Below are positions 1 through 7,639 of a stretch of 17,951 nt of DNA, piece after piece. The notes under the pieces are model-generated. The model saw only the letters and a list, made by a program, of their open reading frames with translations. It did not search any database and was not told where the DNA came from. The DNA comes from JAIPEL01 sp050115795 (GTDB lineage: Bacteria > Desulfobacterota > Desulfobacteria > Desulfobacterales > CAFBRK01). Location of the stretch: assembly GCA_050115795.1 (NCBI GenBank), contig JASFPT010000056.1, positions 1-17,951 on the forward strand, in the 5' to 3' direction. The stretch's first letter is position 1. Each line of letters starts with the position of its first letter. Both the position numbers and the translations under genes were made by a program.

Positions 1-3
1 CTG

Positions 4-59
4 GTAAGCTGTTAAGCTGGTGAGCTATTGAGCTTTTGAGCGGTTATGCTTTGATCGGT
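4..59. repeat. degenerate 8-bp tandem repeat upstream of the amidohydrolase
   Basis: Read in 8-base steps from position 4, the sequence gives GTAAGCTG, TTAAGCTG, GTGAGCTA, TTGAGCTT, TTGAGCGG, TTATGCTT and TGATCGGT. The rough consensus is TTGAGCTK, decaying toward the right. The array may extend left beyond the window. It ends four bases before the amidohydrolase ATG, where no Shine-Dalgarno sequence is visible. The same 8-base periodicity, with a different unit, recurs near 9045 and 9289. Function is unknown. Confidence 0.7.
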
Positions 60-63
60 TTTT

Positions 64-1281
64 ATGAGAGACCGTAAAATCGATTCGGTGGATTTGAAGG
101 ACTGCACCCTCCTGGGCGGTTGGCTCGTGGACGGTACGGGAGATCCGGCGAGGCAAAACCAGGCCCTGAAGATCGCAAACGGTCAGATTCAAGGGATCTG
201 CTCTTCTGAAGAGGTGTCGCCGGAAGAAGATCTTCTCGATTTTTCCGGCGACACGGTTCTTCCCTGCCTGGTGGACAGCCACGTTCACCTGTTCATGTCC
301 GGGACCACCGACGCGCGGGTTCGGCAGGAGCAGCTCGAAGCCCGATTTGAGGAAATTCTGCCCAGAATCGATGCCCGGATCGGCCGGTACGCCGCCTGCG
401 GGATCGCAGCGGTTCGGGACGGGGGAGACGCCCGGGGTCACGCGCTGCGCTACCGAAGCGAAATTCTTCCCAAGCGGTTTGCCTGGTTCACCGTGAGATC
501 ACCGGGAAGGGCCTTCAGAAGTGCAGGGCGATATGGAAAACTGATCGGCCGCCCTCCGGAGGCCGGTCGAACCCTGGCCGATTCGATCGCCGCTGAAGCC
601 GACGGCGCCGACCACGTCAAAATCGTCAACTCCGGTCTGAACAGTCTGCTCTCCTTCGGTAAGACCACCGCCCCCCAATTCTCCTTGGACGTCCTTTCGG
701 CCGCCGTTCGTGCGGCCCGGAGGCGCGGATGGAAGGTGATGGTCCATGCAAACGGACCGGAACCGGTGCGAATGGCTGTAGCCGCCGGCTGTCATTCGAT
801 CGAACACGGATTTTTCATGGGGATTGAAAACCTGCAGCGAATGGCCGAGCGGGGAACCGTCTGGGTGCCCACCGCCGTGACCATGAAGGCTTACGCGGAA
901 AGTCTTCCGGCCGGTTCCCGGGAGGCTGCCGGCGCTGCCCGGAACCTCGAACACCAGCTGGGCCAGATCGAGGCGGCCCGGAGGCTGGGGGTGACCGTGG
1001 CCGCGGGAAGCGATGCGGGCAGTCTCAATGTTCACCACGGCTCCGGGTGCATCGAGGAGATCCGCCTTCTCGCTTCAGCCGGGTTTTCGATCGAGGAGGC
1101 CGTCTGCTGTGCATCGGTGAAGGGCGCGCGGCTGCTCGGACTCGAGCGGGCGGGAAGACGAGTAGCTGCGGGGCGGCCGGCCAGCTTCGTCGTCTGTACG
1201 GGGGGACCGGAACGGCTTCCGGACAGCCTTCGGCGGGTCAAGGCTCTTTACGTGGAAGGGAATCGGGTTTTACCACCTTGA
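64..1281 (+). CDS. metal-dependent amidohydrolase (imidazolonepropionase-like)
   Basis: This 405-residue protein is an amidohydrolase-superfamily TIM-barrel enzyme. An N-terminal beta-sandwich strand (about 12-45) leads to the metal-binding pair in DSHVHL (His73, His75). A likely bridging or binding Lys186 lies in HVKIV, with His228 (VMVHAN), His248 (HSIEHG) and the catalytic-type Asp317 (AAGSDAG) further on. The order and spacing match the imidazolonepropionase/prolidase-like branch, which hydrolyses cyclic amides or dipeptides. The substrate cannot be read from the sequence. No signal peptide is seen, so it is probably cytoplasmic. The ATG at 64 lacks a clear ribosome site. An octamer tandem repeat lies immediately upstream, and the 3' end overlaps the convergent methyltransferase gene by 44 bp. 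The family call is firm; the specific function is not. Confidence 0.9.
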   Translation: MRDRKIDSVDLKDCTLLGGWLVDGTGDPARQNQALKIANGQIQGICSSEEVSPEEDLLDFSGDTVLPCLVDSHVHLFMSGTTDARVRQEQLEARFEEILPRIDARIGRYAACGIAAVRDGGDARGHALRYRSEILPKRFAWFTVRSPGRAFRSAGRYGKLIGRPPEAGRTLADSIAAEADGADHVKIVNSGLNSLLSFGKTTAPQFSLDVLSAAVRAARRRGWKVMVHANGPEPVRMAVAAGCHSIEHGFFMGIENLQRMAERGTVWVPTAVTMKAYAESLPAGSREAAGAARNLEHQLGQIEAARRLGVTVAAGSDAGSLNVHHGSGCIEEIRLLASAGFSIEEAVCCASVKGARLLGLERAGRRVAAGRPASFVVCTGGPERLPDSLRRVKALYVEGNRVLPP

Positions 1282-1828
1282 ACTCGAACGCCACCTCTTC
1301 AAAACCGCCGACCCAAAAGCACCACAGCCGGGAGCAGGCATAGGGCGAAAGGTTGGCCAAAAAGTCGAGCACCGCTCCTGCTGCCCGGGCCAGATGGAAC
1401 ACCGGGGCCGAGACGACCGTCTTTTTCAGATACGGTTGGGCGAACCAGCGCAGCCGCGTGTCCAACAGCTGCAGGGGAACTCCCTGGTAGCCGCCTTTGA
1501 AGGCGGGGTCGAAATACAGGGGAAACGAGACGTCAAATCCGCGGTTGTGCTGGGCGTGGGTGAACCCCCGGGAAAAGTGGGGGACGCGGATGCGGACCCG
1601 ACAGCCGTGGCGGGCCACCCGATACAGCTCCCGCATGACGGCGAAGGGGTCTTCCAGGTGTTCCAGCAGGTGGTCGGCCTCGATCCGGGTGAAGGTATCG
1701 TCCTCGAAGGGGTAAGGGAACCGGTTCAGGTCATGCCGAACGTCGGGTGGAGTGACGGATTCCCAGTCGACATTGACATACCCCTCTTTGTGAAACTCTC
1801 CACATCCCAGGTTCAATTTTTCTGCCAT
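1238..1828 (-). CDS. class I SAM-dependent methyltransferase
   Basis: This 196-residue protein begins directly with the SAM-binding motif I (LNLGCGEF, residues 5-12), followed by an acidic residue ending strand 2 (Asp21 in YVNVDW). The post-motif HLLEHLEDP segment (about 53-61) is typical of Methyltransf_11-like enzymes. The compact form starting at LNLGCG is common among methyltransferases in cell-surface polysaccharide loci, but the acceptor here is unknown. A hydrophobic stretch near 140-160 may be buried core. The ATG at 1828 is preceded by GGGAAGG at 4-base spacing. The gene converges on and overlaps the amidohydrolase by 44 bp. It lies downstream of the AAA-Lon gene on the same strand but is separated from it by a 247-bp hairpin-rich gap, so it is probably transcribed separately. 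Confidence 0.88.
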   Translation of the reverse strand: MAEKLNLGCGEFHKEGYVNVDWESVTPPDVRHDLNRFPYPFEDDTFTRIEADHLLEHLEDPFAVMRELYRVARHGCRVRIRVPHFSRGFTHAQHNRGFDVSFPLYFDPAFKGGYQGVPLQLLDTRLRWFAQPYLKKTVVSAPVFHLARAAGAVLDFLANLSPYACSRLWCFWVGGFEEVAFEFKVVKPDSLPRKEP

Positions 1829-1894
1829 CGGGCCTTCCCAAGTGTTTATCGTTCAACATTACACAGAAAAAAATCCACTACTTTTCTTTGTTCG

Positions 1895-1996
1895 CCCGAT
1901 GAAAAGCTTATCGGGTCTGATGGCGGCAAAGCCGCCTTTTATAAAATCGCGCGAGTGATTTTATTGTTCGGCGCGGGACGATGGGGATCATTCCCC
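1895..1996. other. series of four hairpins in the methyltransferase/protease gap
   Basis: The 1829-2075 gap contains four stem-loops in about 100 bases: CCCGAT (1895-1900) with ATCGGG (1910-1915); GGCGGC-AAA-GCCGCC (1922-1936); ATAAAATC (1941-1948) with GATTTTAT (1957-1964); and GGGGA-TCAT-TCCCC (1983-1996). The second is followed by TTTT on the plus strand. On the minus strand they lie 80 or more bases past the AAA-Lon stop codon. The set may act as a bidirectional transcription barrier, a REP-like dispersed repeat or a small structured RNA. The sequence alone does not decide. Confidence 0.45.
1922..1940 (+). terminator. Rho-independent terminator-like hairpin
   Basis: A perfect 6-bp G/C stem (GGCGGC-AAA-GCCGCC) is followed directly by TTTT on the plus strand. 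It would stop plus-strand read-through from the amidohydrolase, which would otherwise run antisense through the methyltransferase and into the antisense strand of the AAA-Lon gene. It lies 640 bases beyond the amidohydrolase stop, so its assignment to that transcript is an inference. Confidence 0.45.
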
Positions 1997-2075
1997 TTTC
2001 GTTGAGGTATAGACCGGAACGGCACGACAGCGCCGCCGGGCATTTCTAGATCGCCGATCCCCGGAGAGGACCCCG

Positions 2076-5000
2076 CTACCCGAGGGTGCGGATCTTTGCC
2101 ATGAACGTCCGAAAGGGGGAAAAGGCCTGCCGGGTCTTTCGGTCCCCCACCCGAAAGATTTCCTCAAGCGACAGGTGCGGATCCTTGACCGGGTTTCTCA
2201 GATAATGCCGGATCGCTTCGATCCGGTCTACGATTTCCCGTTCCACATGGGCCCTCAGGGTCTCCTTCTTCTGGAGGATCTCTTCTTTGATCGAATGGGG
2301 CGAAACCTGCTGTTTGTACTTGTTCAGCTTGTACTCGATGCGCAGCCGGATCAGCTCCTGAAGGGTGTTTTCGTAATCGGGCCCGAGCCAGACCACCTCG
2401 GGCACGAGGTCCCCGAAATGGGTGACCCCCAGGATGTCCTTGTCCTGGCTCCAGTAGCTGAGCAGAAACTCCAGCTCCAGGTCTTTGTAGTTCTGCAGCG
2501 GCATGTACATCCTGCGAAGATGGAGCAGAACTTTTTCCGCCTTTTTCTTGTGCCCGCCGATAATGACCGAACCGCCCACTTCTCCCTTTTTGACACCCTT
2601 GGTCCAGGGGGCTCCGGTGATCCCGAAATCGTGGTAGATCGGAATCAGCAGCAGGGCCGACAGCGTGTTCAGGGCCAAGGCATAGCCGGCCGAAGGCCCT
2701 CCCACATTGTAGGAAGCCGACAGAAGCTGGTGGTGGATCGTGTACTTTTCCAGAAATTCTCCCAGCAGCTTGGCGATGCTGATCTTCGGGGCCAGCCCCT
2801 GGACGTAATTTTTCACCATGGTCAGTGCTTCTTTGGCCGACTGCTGGGTCATTTGAACCGCCATGTCGAGTTCGGCTGCGGCCGAGGCCGAAGAAGAGAC
2901 CGCTCCGGTCACCAGCACCCGTTCGGTCGAAAGGCTGTAGGTGAGACTGGTGGCGATGGGAAGCAGCATGCCGGACACATCGTTTGCCCCGACGCCGATG
3001 ATGAAACCGACCTGAGGCTCCTGGCTCAGCTCGGCCTCCAGAAACTCGTCCAGCTGCACCTTTCCCTTTTTCACCGGGCTTTCGGCGATCTCCCGGCGGG
3101 CGGAGATCAGGTGAGAGGTGATCAGGGGATATTTTTCCAGGGTCTGGATCCTGGACAGCAGCTCGAGAATCTCTGCAAAACGCCTTGAAAAAACATCCGG
3201 GTCCTTTCGGACCGCCGTTCGAAGCTCTTCTGGAGCGGACACCGCCTCTAGAATTCCGGTCAGGGTTTTGTAATTGAACTTGAGGAAGTTGCGTCGGGCT
3301 TCGCTGTTTTCACCCGCGAGGTTCCGGAGGCGCTGGAGCACTTCGAATTCGGTGCTGCGAAGGCTGCGGGCCTTTTCGACGAAAGCGGCGAAATCGGCCG
3401 GCGTGTAGCAGACGCCTTTTGCCGAATCGATGATCATGTCCACTTCCACCCCCGGTGCCAGGGGGACGTTCTCCAGGCAGTTTTGGACGATTTTCCGGAT
3501 CTCCCCTTTTCCCAGGTGGCCGGAAATTTCCAGCACCTTCAGGCGCTTGGAACGAATCAGGGCCGGGTCTAGAATATCGAGGCGGTTGGTGGTCAGGCTG
3601 GTGAAGACCCGGTTTAAAGGGAGCTCGCCGTCAATGATGCTCAGGAACCGATTGGTGAGCTTGTCGGCGGGAGAACCGCCGGAAGGGCTCCGCTTCGGCG
3701 CCAGGGAGTCTCCCTCGTCGAAGAAGACGAGTGTGGGGGCGATCATCTTGGCGATGTCGTAGATTTTTTCCAGATTTTCAACGGCTCCGTCAACGGGGTT
3801 CACCGGGTCCTGCAGGCTGCTGGGGCTTGCCGAAATGTCGTGTACCCGGTCATTTTCGCTCAGCCATGAACGCACCAAAAAGGTCTTTCCGCTTCCCGGC
3901 GGACCGTTGAGGACCACGCCTTTTTCTTCGCTCACACCATAGAAAAGGCAGTTGTTGACCATCTCCGAATAAATGTTTTTCACCCCGCCCACATACTCCT
4001 CCCAGCGGACGCGGCGGTCCATGCGATCGACGAACTTGCTGTACAGGTCTCCGAAAGAATTCTTCGCCACCAGTTCGAAGGCCCGGCGAACCAGCACCGG
4101 ATCTTCCAGGTATTCGGGACGGAAGTCATTCCGGATCTCGATGACCGAGCCGATCAACTTGCGGACGTAAGCCGGTATGATCTTCAGGGTCCGCTCCGCG
4201 AAGATGGCGTATATCTGTTCCACGACCCGGTCGACATCTTCCGGCGAAAGGCATGCGTAGTCCCGGTGGCAGGCGAGGGCCCCGGGACGATCGATCCGGA
4301 TGTCATTCCGCTTCAGTTCCAGTTCCACGATCGCCATGAGGTTGTCCGCATTTTTCCAGAATTCGGAGATTTCGATCACCTTGCCTTTTTCCACGAAGCG
4401 GCGGTAGATCGCGGTGTCGAATCGTTCCGGTTGATCGGTGGTGGCGATCAGAAGGCAGTCCCTTCGGCCGTTGATGATTTCGTCGATGACGATGTTGGCC
4501 GTGTCAATCAGGCTGCGCTGCTGACGCTCCACGCCGGACTGCCGCCCGTCGGCTTTGCCAAAGGCGCTGTGGGCCTCCTCCAAGTGACGAATGCTGGTGG
4601 TAAGCGGATCGCCCATCGCCTTTTTGAGATAGTTGCCCGGCTCTCCGGCAAGGGCGGTCTGGTAATCGTTGGGGGTGACCATCGTGTAATCGAGCGGAAT
4701 CCCCATTTCCTCGAGCTTAGAAAGGTTTCGGGTGATCCGCTGCTTGAAAAGGCGGCGGATCAATGGAATCCGGGAGAGGGTCTTGTAAAAGCGGAGCTTT
4801 TTTCGTCGTTCGATCTCGGCGGAAAGAACCGGGTCGATTTCATCGAGGCTTTTCCATATCGGCTCGTCGGCCAGCAACTCCTCTTTTTTCTGCTTCAGAT
4901 CGATCTCCGGAAGAACCTCGTTTTCAAAAACGACCTGCTCGATGGTTTCCGTGAGGGTGGAGGTCTTGCCGCTGCCGCTGGGACCGGAAATCAGGATCAG

Positions 5001-5471
5001 CGGAGCCTTGGGAACACCGTGGTCGGAGAGGTATTCCTTGCGAAGGTGCGCCCGATACACCTTTTCGAAAAGTTCCCGCAGTTCGATCGGAACATGGACA
5101 TCCGACAGTTCCCGGTCGAGCAGGGACAGCAGATACGCGTAATCTTTCGCCGACACCTCCTTTTCGAGAAGCTTGTTCCATGCGTCCTGTGGATTCGTCT
5201 GGCCGGAGAGCTCGAAGCGCCGCTGCCAGTCGGTGACGATTTTCGGATCCCTGAGAATGTCGAAGTGCTTTTCGCTCGACGACCAGAAAATGGAGGTCAC
5301 GCCGTTTGTGAGGCGCCTGAAAAAATCGGAAGGCGGTCGGTACTGGTGGAGCCGGGCGCGCATGAATGCCTTGGTTTCGTAGGGCCAGGACGCAACCAGC
5401 TCCTGGATCTCCCGGATTCGTTTTTCCGGGAGACGAACATATTGCTTTTCCTTTGTTTTTCGAACAGCCAT
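2076..5471 (-). CDS. tandem AAA+ ATPase with C-terminal Lon-type (S16) protease domain
   Basis: This 1131-residue protein joins two AAA+ modules to a Lon-like protease domain. AAA1 has Walker A GPSGSGKT (163-170) but a Walker B-like LEEAHS (297-302) with EE in place of DE. AAA2 has Walker A GPPGSGKT (523-530) and canonical Walker B FFDEGDS (583-589), plus a TTNR sensor region near 627-630. The protease part (about 822-1000) has the nucleophile in GGPSAG (Ser927) and the partner lysine in IGGHKKK (Lys975). The 48-residue Ser-Lys spacing is close to the 43 of E. coli Lon. A helical C-terminal tail follows (about 1040-1131). Classic Lon has one AAA+ module and an N-terminal substrate domain, so this architecture is unusual. 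No membrane segment is evident. The gene lies 104 bp downstream of an SPFH gene, which suggests a membrane-docked unfoldase-protease. The ATG at 5471 is preceded by GGGGA. Confidence 0.9.
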   Translation of the reverse strand: MAVRKTKEKQYVRLPEKRIREIQELVASWPYETKAFMRARLHQYRPPSDFFRRLTNGVTSIFWSSSEKHFDILRDPKIVTDWQRRFELSGQTNPQDAWNKLLEKEVSAKDYAYLLSLLDRELSDVHVPIELRELFEKVYRAHLRKEYLSDHGVPKAPLILISGPSGSGKTSTLTETIEQVVFENEVLPEIDLKQKKEELLADEPIWKSLDEIDPVLSAEIERRKKLRFYKTLSRIPLIRRLFKQRITRNLSKLEEMGIPLDYTMVTPNDYQTALAGEPGNYLKKAMGDPLTTSIRHLEEAHSAFGKADGRQSGVERQQRSLIDTANIVIDEIINGRRDCLLIATTDQPERFDTAIYRRFVEKGKVIEISEFWKNADNLMAIVELELKRNDIRIDRPGALACHRDYACLSPEDVDRVVEQIYAIFAERTLKIIPAYVRKLIGSVIEIRNDFRPEYLEDPVLVRRAFELVAKNSFGDLYSKFVDRMDRRVRWEEYVGGVKNIYSEMVNNCLFYGVSEEKGVVLNGPPGSGKTFLVRSWLSENDRVHDISASPSSLQDPVNPVDGAVENLEKIYDIAKMIAPTLVFFDEGDSLAPKRSPSGGSPADKLTNRFLSIIDGELPLNRVFTSLTTNRLDILDPALIRSKRLKVLEISGHLGKGEIRKIVQNCLENVPLAPGVEVDMIIDSAKGVCYTPADFAAFVEKARSLRSTEFEVLQRLRNLAGENSEARRNFLKFNYKTLTGILEAVSAPEELRTAVRKDPDVFSRRFAEILELLSRIQTLEKYPLITSHLISARREIAESPVKKGKVQLDEFLEAELSQEPQVGFIIGVGANDVSGMLLPIATSLTYSLSTERVLVTGAVSSSASAAAELDMAVQMTQQSAKEALTMVKNYVQGLAPKISIAKLLGEFLEKYTIHHQLLSASYNVGGPSAGYALALNTLSALLLIPIYHDFGITGAPWTKGVKKGEVGGSVIIGGHKKKAEKVLLHLRRMYMPLQNYKDLELEFLLSYWSQDKDILGVTHFGDLVPEVVWLGPDYENTLQELIRLRIEYKLNKYKQQVSPHSIKEEILQKKETLRAHVEREIVDRIEAIRHYLRNPVKDPHLSLEEIFRVGDRKTRQAFSPFRTFMAKIRTLG

Positions 5472-5509
5472 TTCACCGATTCCCCGCGACGGCCCGAAGA
5501 GGACTGCCG

Positions 5510-5524
5510 GGCGCCGTCAGCGCC
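5510..5524 (-). other. small hairpin between SPFH and AAA-Lon genes
   Basis: A 5-bp G/C stem (GGCGC with GCGCC, 5-base loop) sits in the 104-bp spacer of the SPFH-protease unit. It has no T-run, so it is not a good intrinsic terminator. It could tune the ratio of the two products or protect mRNA ends. Beyond it the spacer shows only the AAA-Lon ribosome site. Confidence 0.25.
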
Positions 5525-5575
5525 GCAACCGGCTGCAGCGCTTCATGCCGAAAGGACACGGCCAGCGCGTCCGCG

Positions 5576-6538
5576 TCATTTCCCGCCGGCGTCCTGTTTT
5601 TCTTTCTTTTGTTCCTCTGCCCTCGGCTCCGGAGCGGGCAGCGTCAGGCCGGGACTCGACTGGGTGTTCTGGATGACCACGGTGCGCTGGCCCGATGTGT
5701 TCTTTTCATAGGCCGTGGCCCACTTCTGCTGGGTCAGAAATTCGAGCAGGGCGACGTCTGTGGTCCCATCCGCTCTGCCGACGGCCTTCTGCAGGGACTG
5801 AATCCCGTCCAGATAGGCGGCATAGAGCTTGCGAATCCGGCTCGCCTCCTGATCCGCGGCGTAGTTCTCCGCCTCGGCGATCAACTGTCGGCGCTTCTTT
5901 TCTTCCGTGGCCTCGATGAGCTTGTCACCGAAGCGGGTTTCCTTGAGCACGAAGCTGACGATTTCGATGCCGTACTTTTCTTCCAGAGTGGGGCCCCCTT
6001 CGTTGATGGGGCGGGATTTGAGCGCCTGGAAGATCTTCTCCTTGATCGCTTCCCGGTCGCTGACCAGCGCGTTGACCTCCTGGGCCTGCAAGATGTCCTT
6101 GACGATTCCGTCGTAATCGCCCTGCAGCAGGGTCTGGGGGTTGAGATTTTCGATGGCCCACTTGGTCAGGTCCCGGATCCGATAGGTGAGCACCCCGGAG
6201 GTCCACAGCGCCACGTTCTCCTTGGAGATGATTCGCATCGGCTCGATGTGGCCGGACAGGTGCAGGACCTGGTTCATCAGGGGCACTTCCTGCTCGATGC
6301 TGGTGAAAAAGGGAAGCCGAACGTGCCAGCCGACCCGAGTGACCGCCTGGCGTTGACCGCCGAATTTTTCCAGCACCATCGCATAGTTCTTCTTGACCTT
6401 GAAGATGGTCTGGGTGGCATAGACCATGGCGGCCAGACCGTAAATGAGTCCGGCAATGGCGGTCAGGGCGATGACCCTTCGCAGGGCGGTCTTGACGAAG
6501 GCTCTTCGAACAAATTTTTTTGAGGGCTCTTCAGGCAT
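5576..6538 (-). CDS. SPFH/band-7 domain membrane protein (HflC/prohibitin-like)
   Basis: This 320-residue protein has a basic N-terminus and one membrane anchor (about 22-42). An SPFH/band-7 domain follows (about 44-225), including the family-typical stretch GWHVRLPFF and the YGIEIVSFVLKE segment. Next is a charged alpha-helical coiled-coil region (about 222-260, EEKKRRQLIAEAENYA) and a disordered Pro/Glu/Lys-rich tail. Length and layout match E. coli HflC. SPFH proteins form membrane ring scaffolds that restrain or recruit AAA+ proteases such as FtsH. Here the downstream gene is a tandem AAA+ Lon-like protease, so a partnership is likely but not shown. The ATG at 6538 has GGGAG 3 bases upstream, and a sigma70-like promoter lies at 6599-6628. 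Confidence 0.92.
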   Translation of the reverse strand: MPEEPSKKFVRRAFVKTALRRVIALTAIAGLIYGLAAMVYATQTIFKVKKNYAMVLEKFGGQRQAVTRVGWHVRLPFFTSIEQEVPLMNQVLHLSGHIEPMRIISKENVALWTSGVLTYRIRDLTKWAIENLNPQTLLQGDYDGIVKDILQAQEVNALVSDREAIKEKIFQALKSRPINEGGPTLEEKYGIEIVSFVLKETRFGDKLIEATEEKKRRQLIAEAENYAADQEASRIRKLYAAYLDGIQSLQKAVGRADGTTDVALLEFLTQQKWATAYEKNTSGQRTVVIQNTQSSPGLTLPAPEPRAEEQKKEKQDAGGK

Positions 6539-6598
6539 AAGCTCCCGCCTTTCAGTTGAAATTCGGCCAAGTCATTTCCGGACTTTCGGGCTCTCGCA

Positions 6599-6628
6599 AT
6601 TTTAGGCATTGGAACCCTGCTTGTCCAA
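6599..6628 (-). promoter_or_regulatory. sigma70-like promoter of the SPFH-protease unit
   Basis: On the minus strand TTGGAC (6628-6623) is followed after 18 bases by TAAAAT (6604-6599). It lies in the 124-bp gap between the hydrolase stop and the SPFH start, leaving a leader of about 54 bases. This suggests the SPFH/AAA-Lon pair can be transcribed independently of the hydrolase. Confidence 0.55.
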
Positions 6629-6662
6629 CGAATGGCGCACGCCGCAAGCAAATTCGACCCCC

Positions 6663-7400
6663 CTAATCGACCAGATGGCGGCAAAACCACGCCACCGCTT
6701 CCCGAACGAACCGGCGCTGGTCCGACACGCGGCTCATGCGGTGATCTCCGCCTTCAAAGACCGCGATTTTCTTGGGATCGCCGGCGCGCTCGAAGATCTC
6801 CATACCGTTTTCCACAGGAACCACGCGGTCCGCACTGCCGTGGAATACGCAGACCGTCCGAATCGCAGAGAGCTTTTCGGAAACATCAAATTGCAGGTTC
6901 TCCCGGTAAAAGGAACCGTCTATTCCGGCAGGCCCGCCGGCGGTGACTTCGCCCTCGTTCAGGGACCGGCTCCGAACAGGGGCTGCATTGACGACCAGGG
7001 CCGAAACGGTCGTCTCCGGGGCCAGAGAGAGACAGACCGCCCCGCCGAAACTGCTGCCGAACAGGCCGAAACGGGTGGATAAATCCGACCGGCGTTGCAG
7101 TGTTTCAACGGCACAGCGAAGATCGGCGCAGCGGGCTGCCAGGGACGTATCGGTCTCGAGACGTCCGGCGCTTTGCCCGCATCCCCTGTGATCGAAACGG
7201 AAAAAGGCGATGCCGACTGTATTCAATTCGCGGGCCAGCGACAGCTGCTTCGGGGAATCCCCGTTGCTGAAAAGACCATGGGAGCCGACCACAAAGGGGG
7301 GATGGGGCACCGCCGGCAAATGGAGCCGGCCACGGAGCACCAGCCCGTCTGCTGAAAATTCAATCGGCTCACCAATATCGACGTATTCTGAGTTAATCAT
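6663..7400 (-). CDS. alpha/beta hydrolase family protein
   Basis: This 245-residue protein is a compact alpha/beta hydrolase with a full catalytic triad: nucleophile Ser117 in GSSFG (115-119), Asp191 in HGSADRVVP, and His220 in GGDHRMS. The oxyanion-loop region is SHGLFSNGD (40-48), and FRFDHRGCGQS (67-77) is typical of serine hydrolases of the acyl-peptidase/esterase (Hydrolase_4) type. No signal peptide is visible, so it is probably cytoplasmic. The substrate is unknown. The ATG at 7400 is preceded by AAGGCG, and a promoter-like pair lies at 7432-7458. It is upstream of and co-directional with the SPFH-protease genes, 124 bp away, and may be weakly co-transcribed with them. Confidence 0.9.
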   Translation of the reverse strand: MINSEYVDIGEPIEFSADGLVLRGRLHLPAVPHPPFVVGSHGLFSNGDSPKQLSLARELNTVGIAFFRFDHRGCGQSAGRLETDTSLAARCADLRCAVETLQRRSDLSTRFGLFGSSFGGAVCLSLAPETTVSALVVNAAPVRSRSLNEGEVTAGGPAGIDGSFYRENLQFDVSEKLSAIRTVCVFHGSADRVVPVENGMEIFERAGDPKKIAVFEGGDHRMSRVSDQRRFVREAVAWFCRHLVD

Positions 7401-7431
7401 AGCAACGCCTTGCTTTCAAACGTTTTTTGAT

Positions 7432-7458
7432 AGTATAGACAACCTCTTAAAACGTCAA
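7432..7458 (-). promoter_or_regulatory. sigma70-like promoter of the hydrolase
   Basis: The minus strand has TTGACG (7458-7453) and TATACT (7437-7432). Both boxes are close to consensus but 15 bases apart, slightly short of ideal. The predicted transcript start would give a leader of about 25 bases before the ATG at 7400. A weaker TTGATA/TAAAAC pair faces the other way over the same bases and could serve rlmD. Confidence 0.45.
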
Positions 7459-7639
7459 AGACGCCGTGGCACCTTGCCTTGGCATGTCCTGTCCGACCTG
7501 GAAAAGACAGGCCGACTCGGCGCCCCCAAACACGGGCAGTGCCGCGCGCCGGGCGCAAAACAGTCCCCTTGAACCGCGAGCACCCCGTTCAGGCAATTGG
7601 CACCTCGCACATGCAACTGATGCACAGGAAGTCGACCCC

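Noticed and set aside
1941..1964. Integron attC-like site from the AT-rich inverted repeat
   Set aside because: No matching core sites (GTTRRRY/RYYYAAC) are arranged around it, and no integrase or cassette structure is present.
4266..6523. Long plus-strand open frames (481 and 385 codons) opposite the AAA-Lon and SPFH genes
   Set aside because: They mirror the minus-strand genes, whose motifs (Walker A/B, Lon dyad, SPFH) are unambiguous. The plus-strand products show no domain-like pattern and are shadows of high-GC codon usage.
7464..7625. Possible sigma54 (-24/-12) sites at TGGCAC motifs upstream of rlmD
   Set aside because: TGGCAC is present twice, but the required GC ten bases after the GG is missing in both, so the spacing fails.
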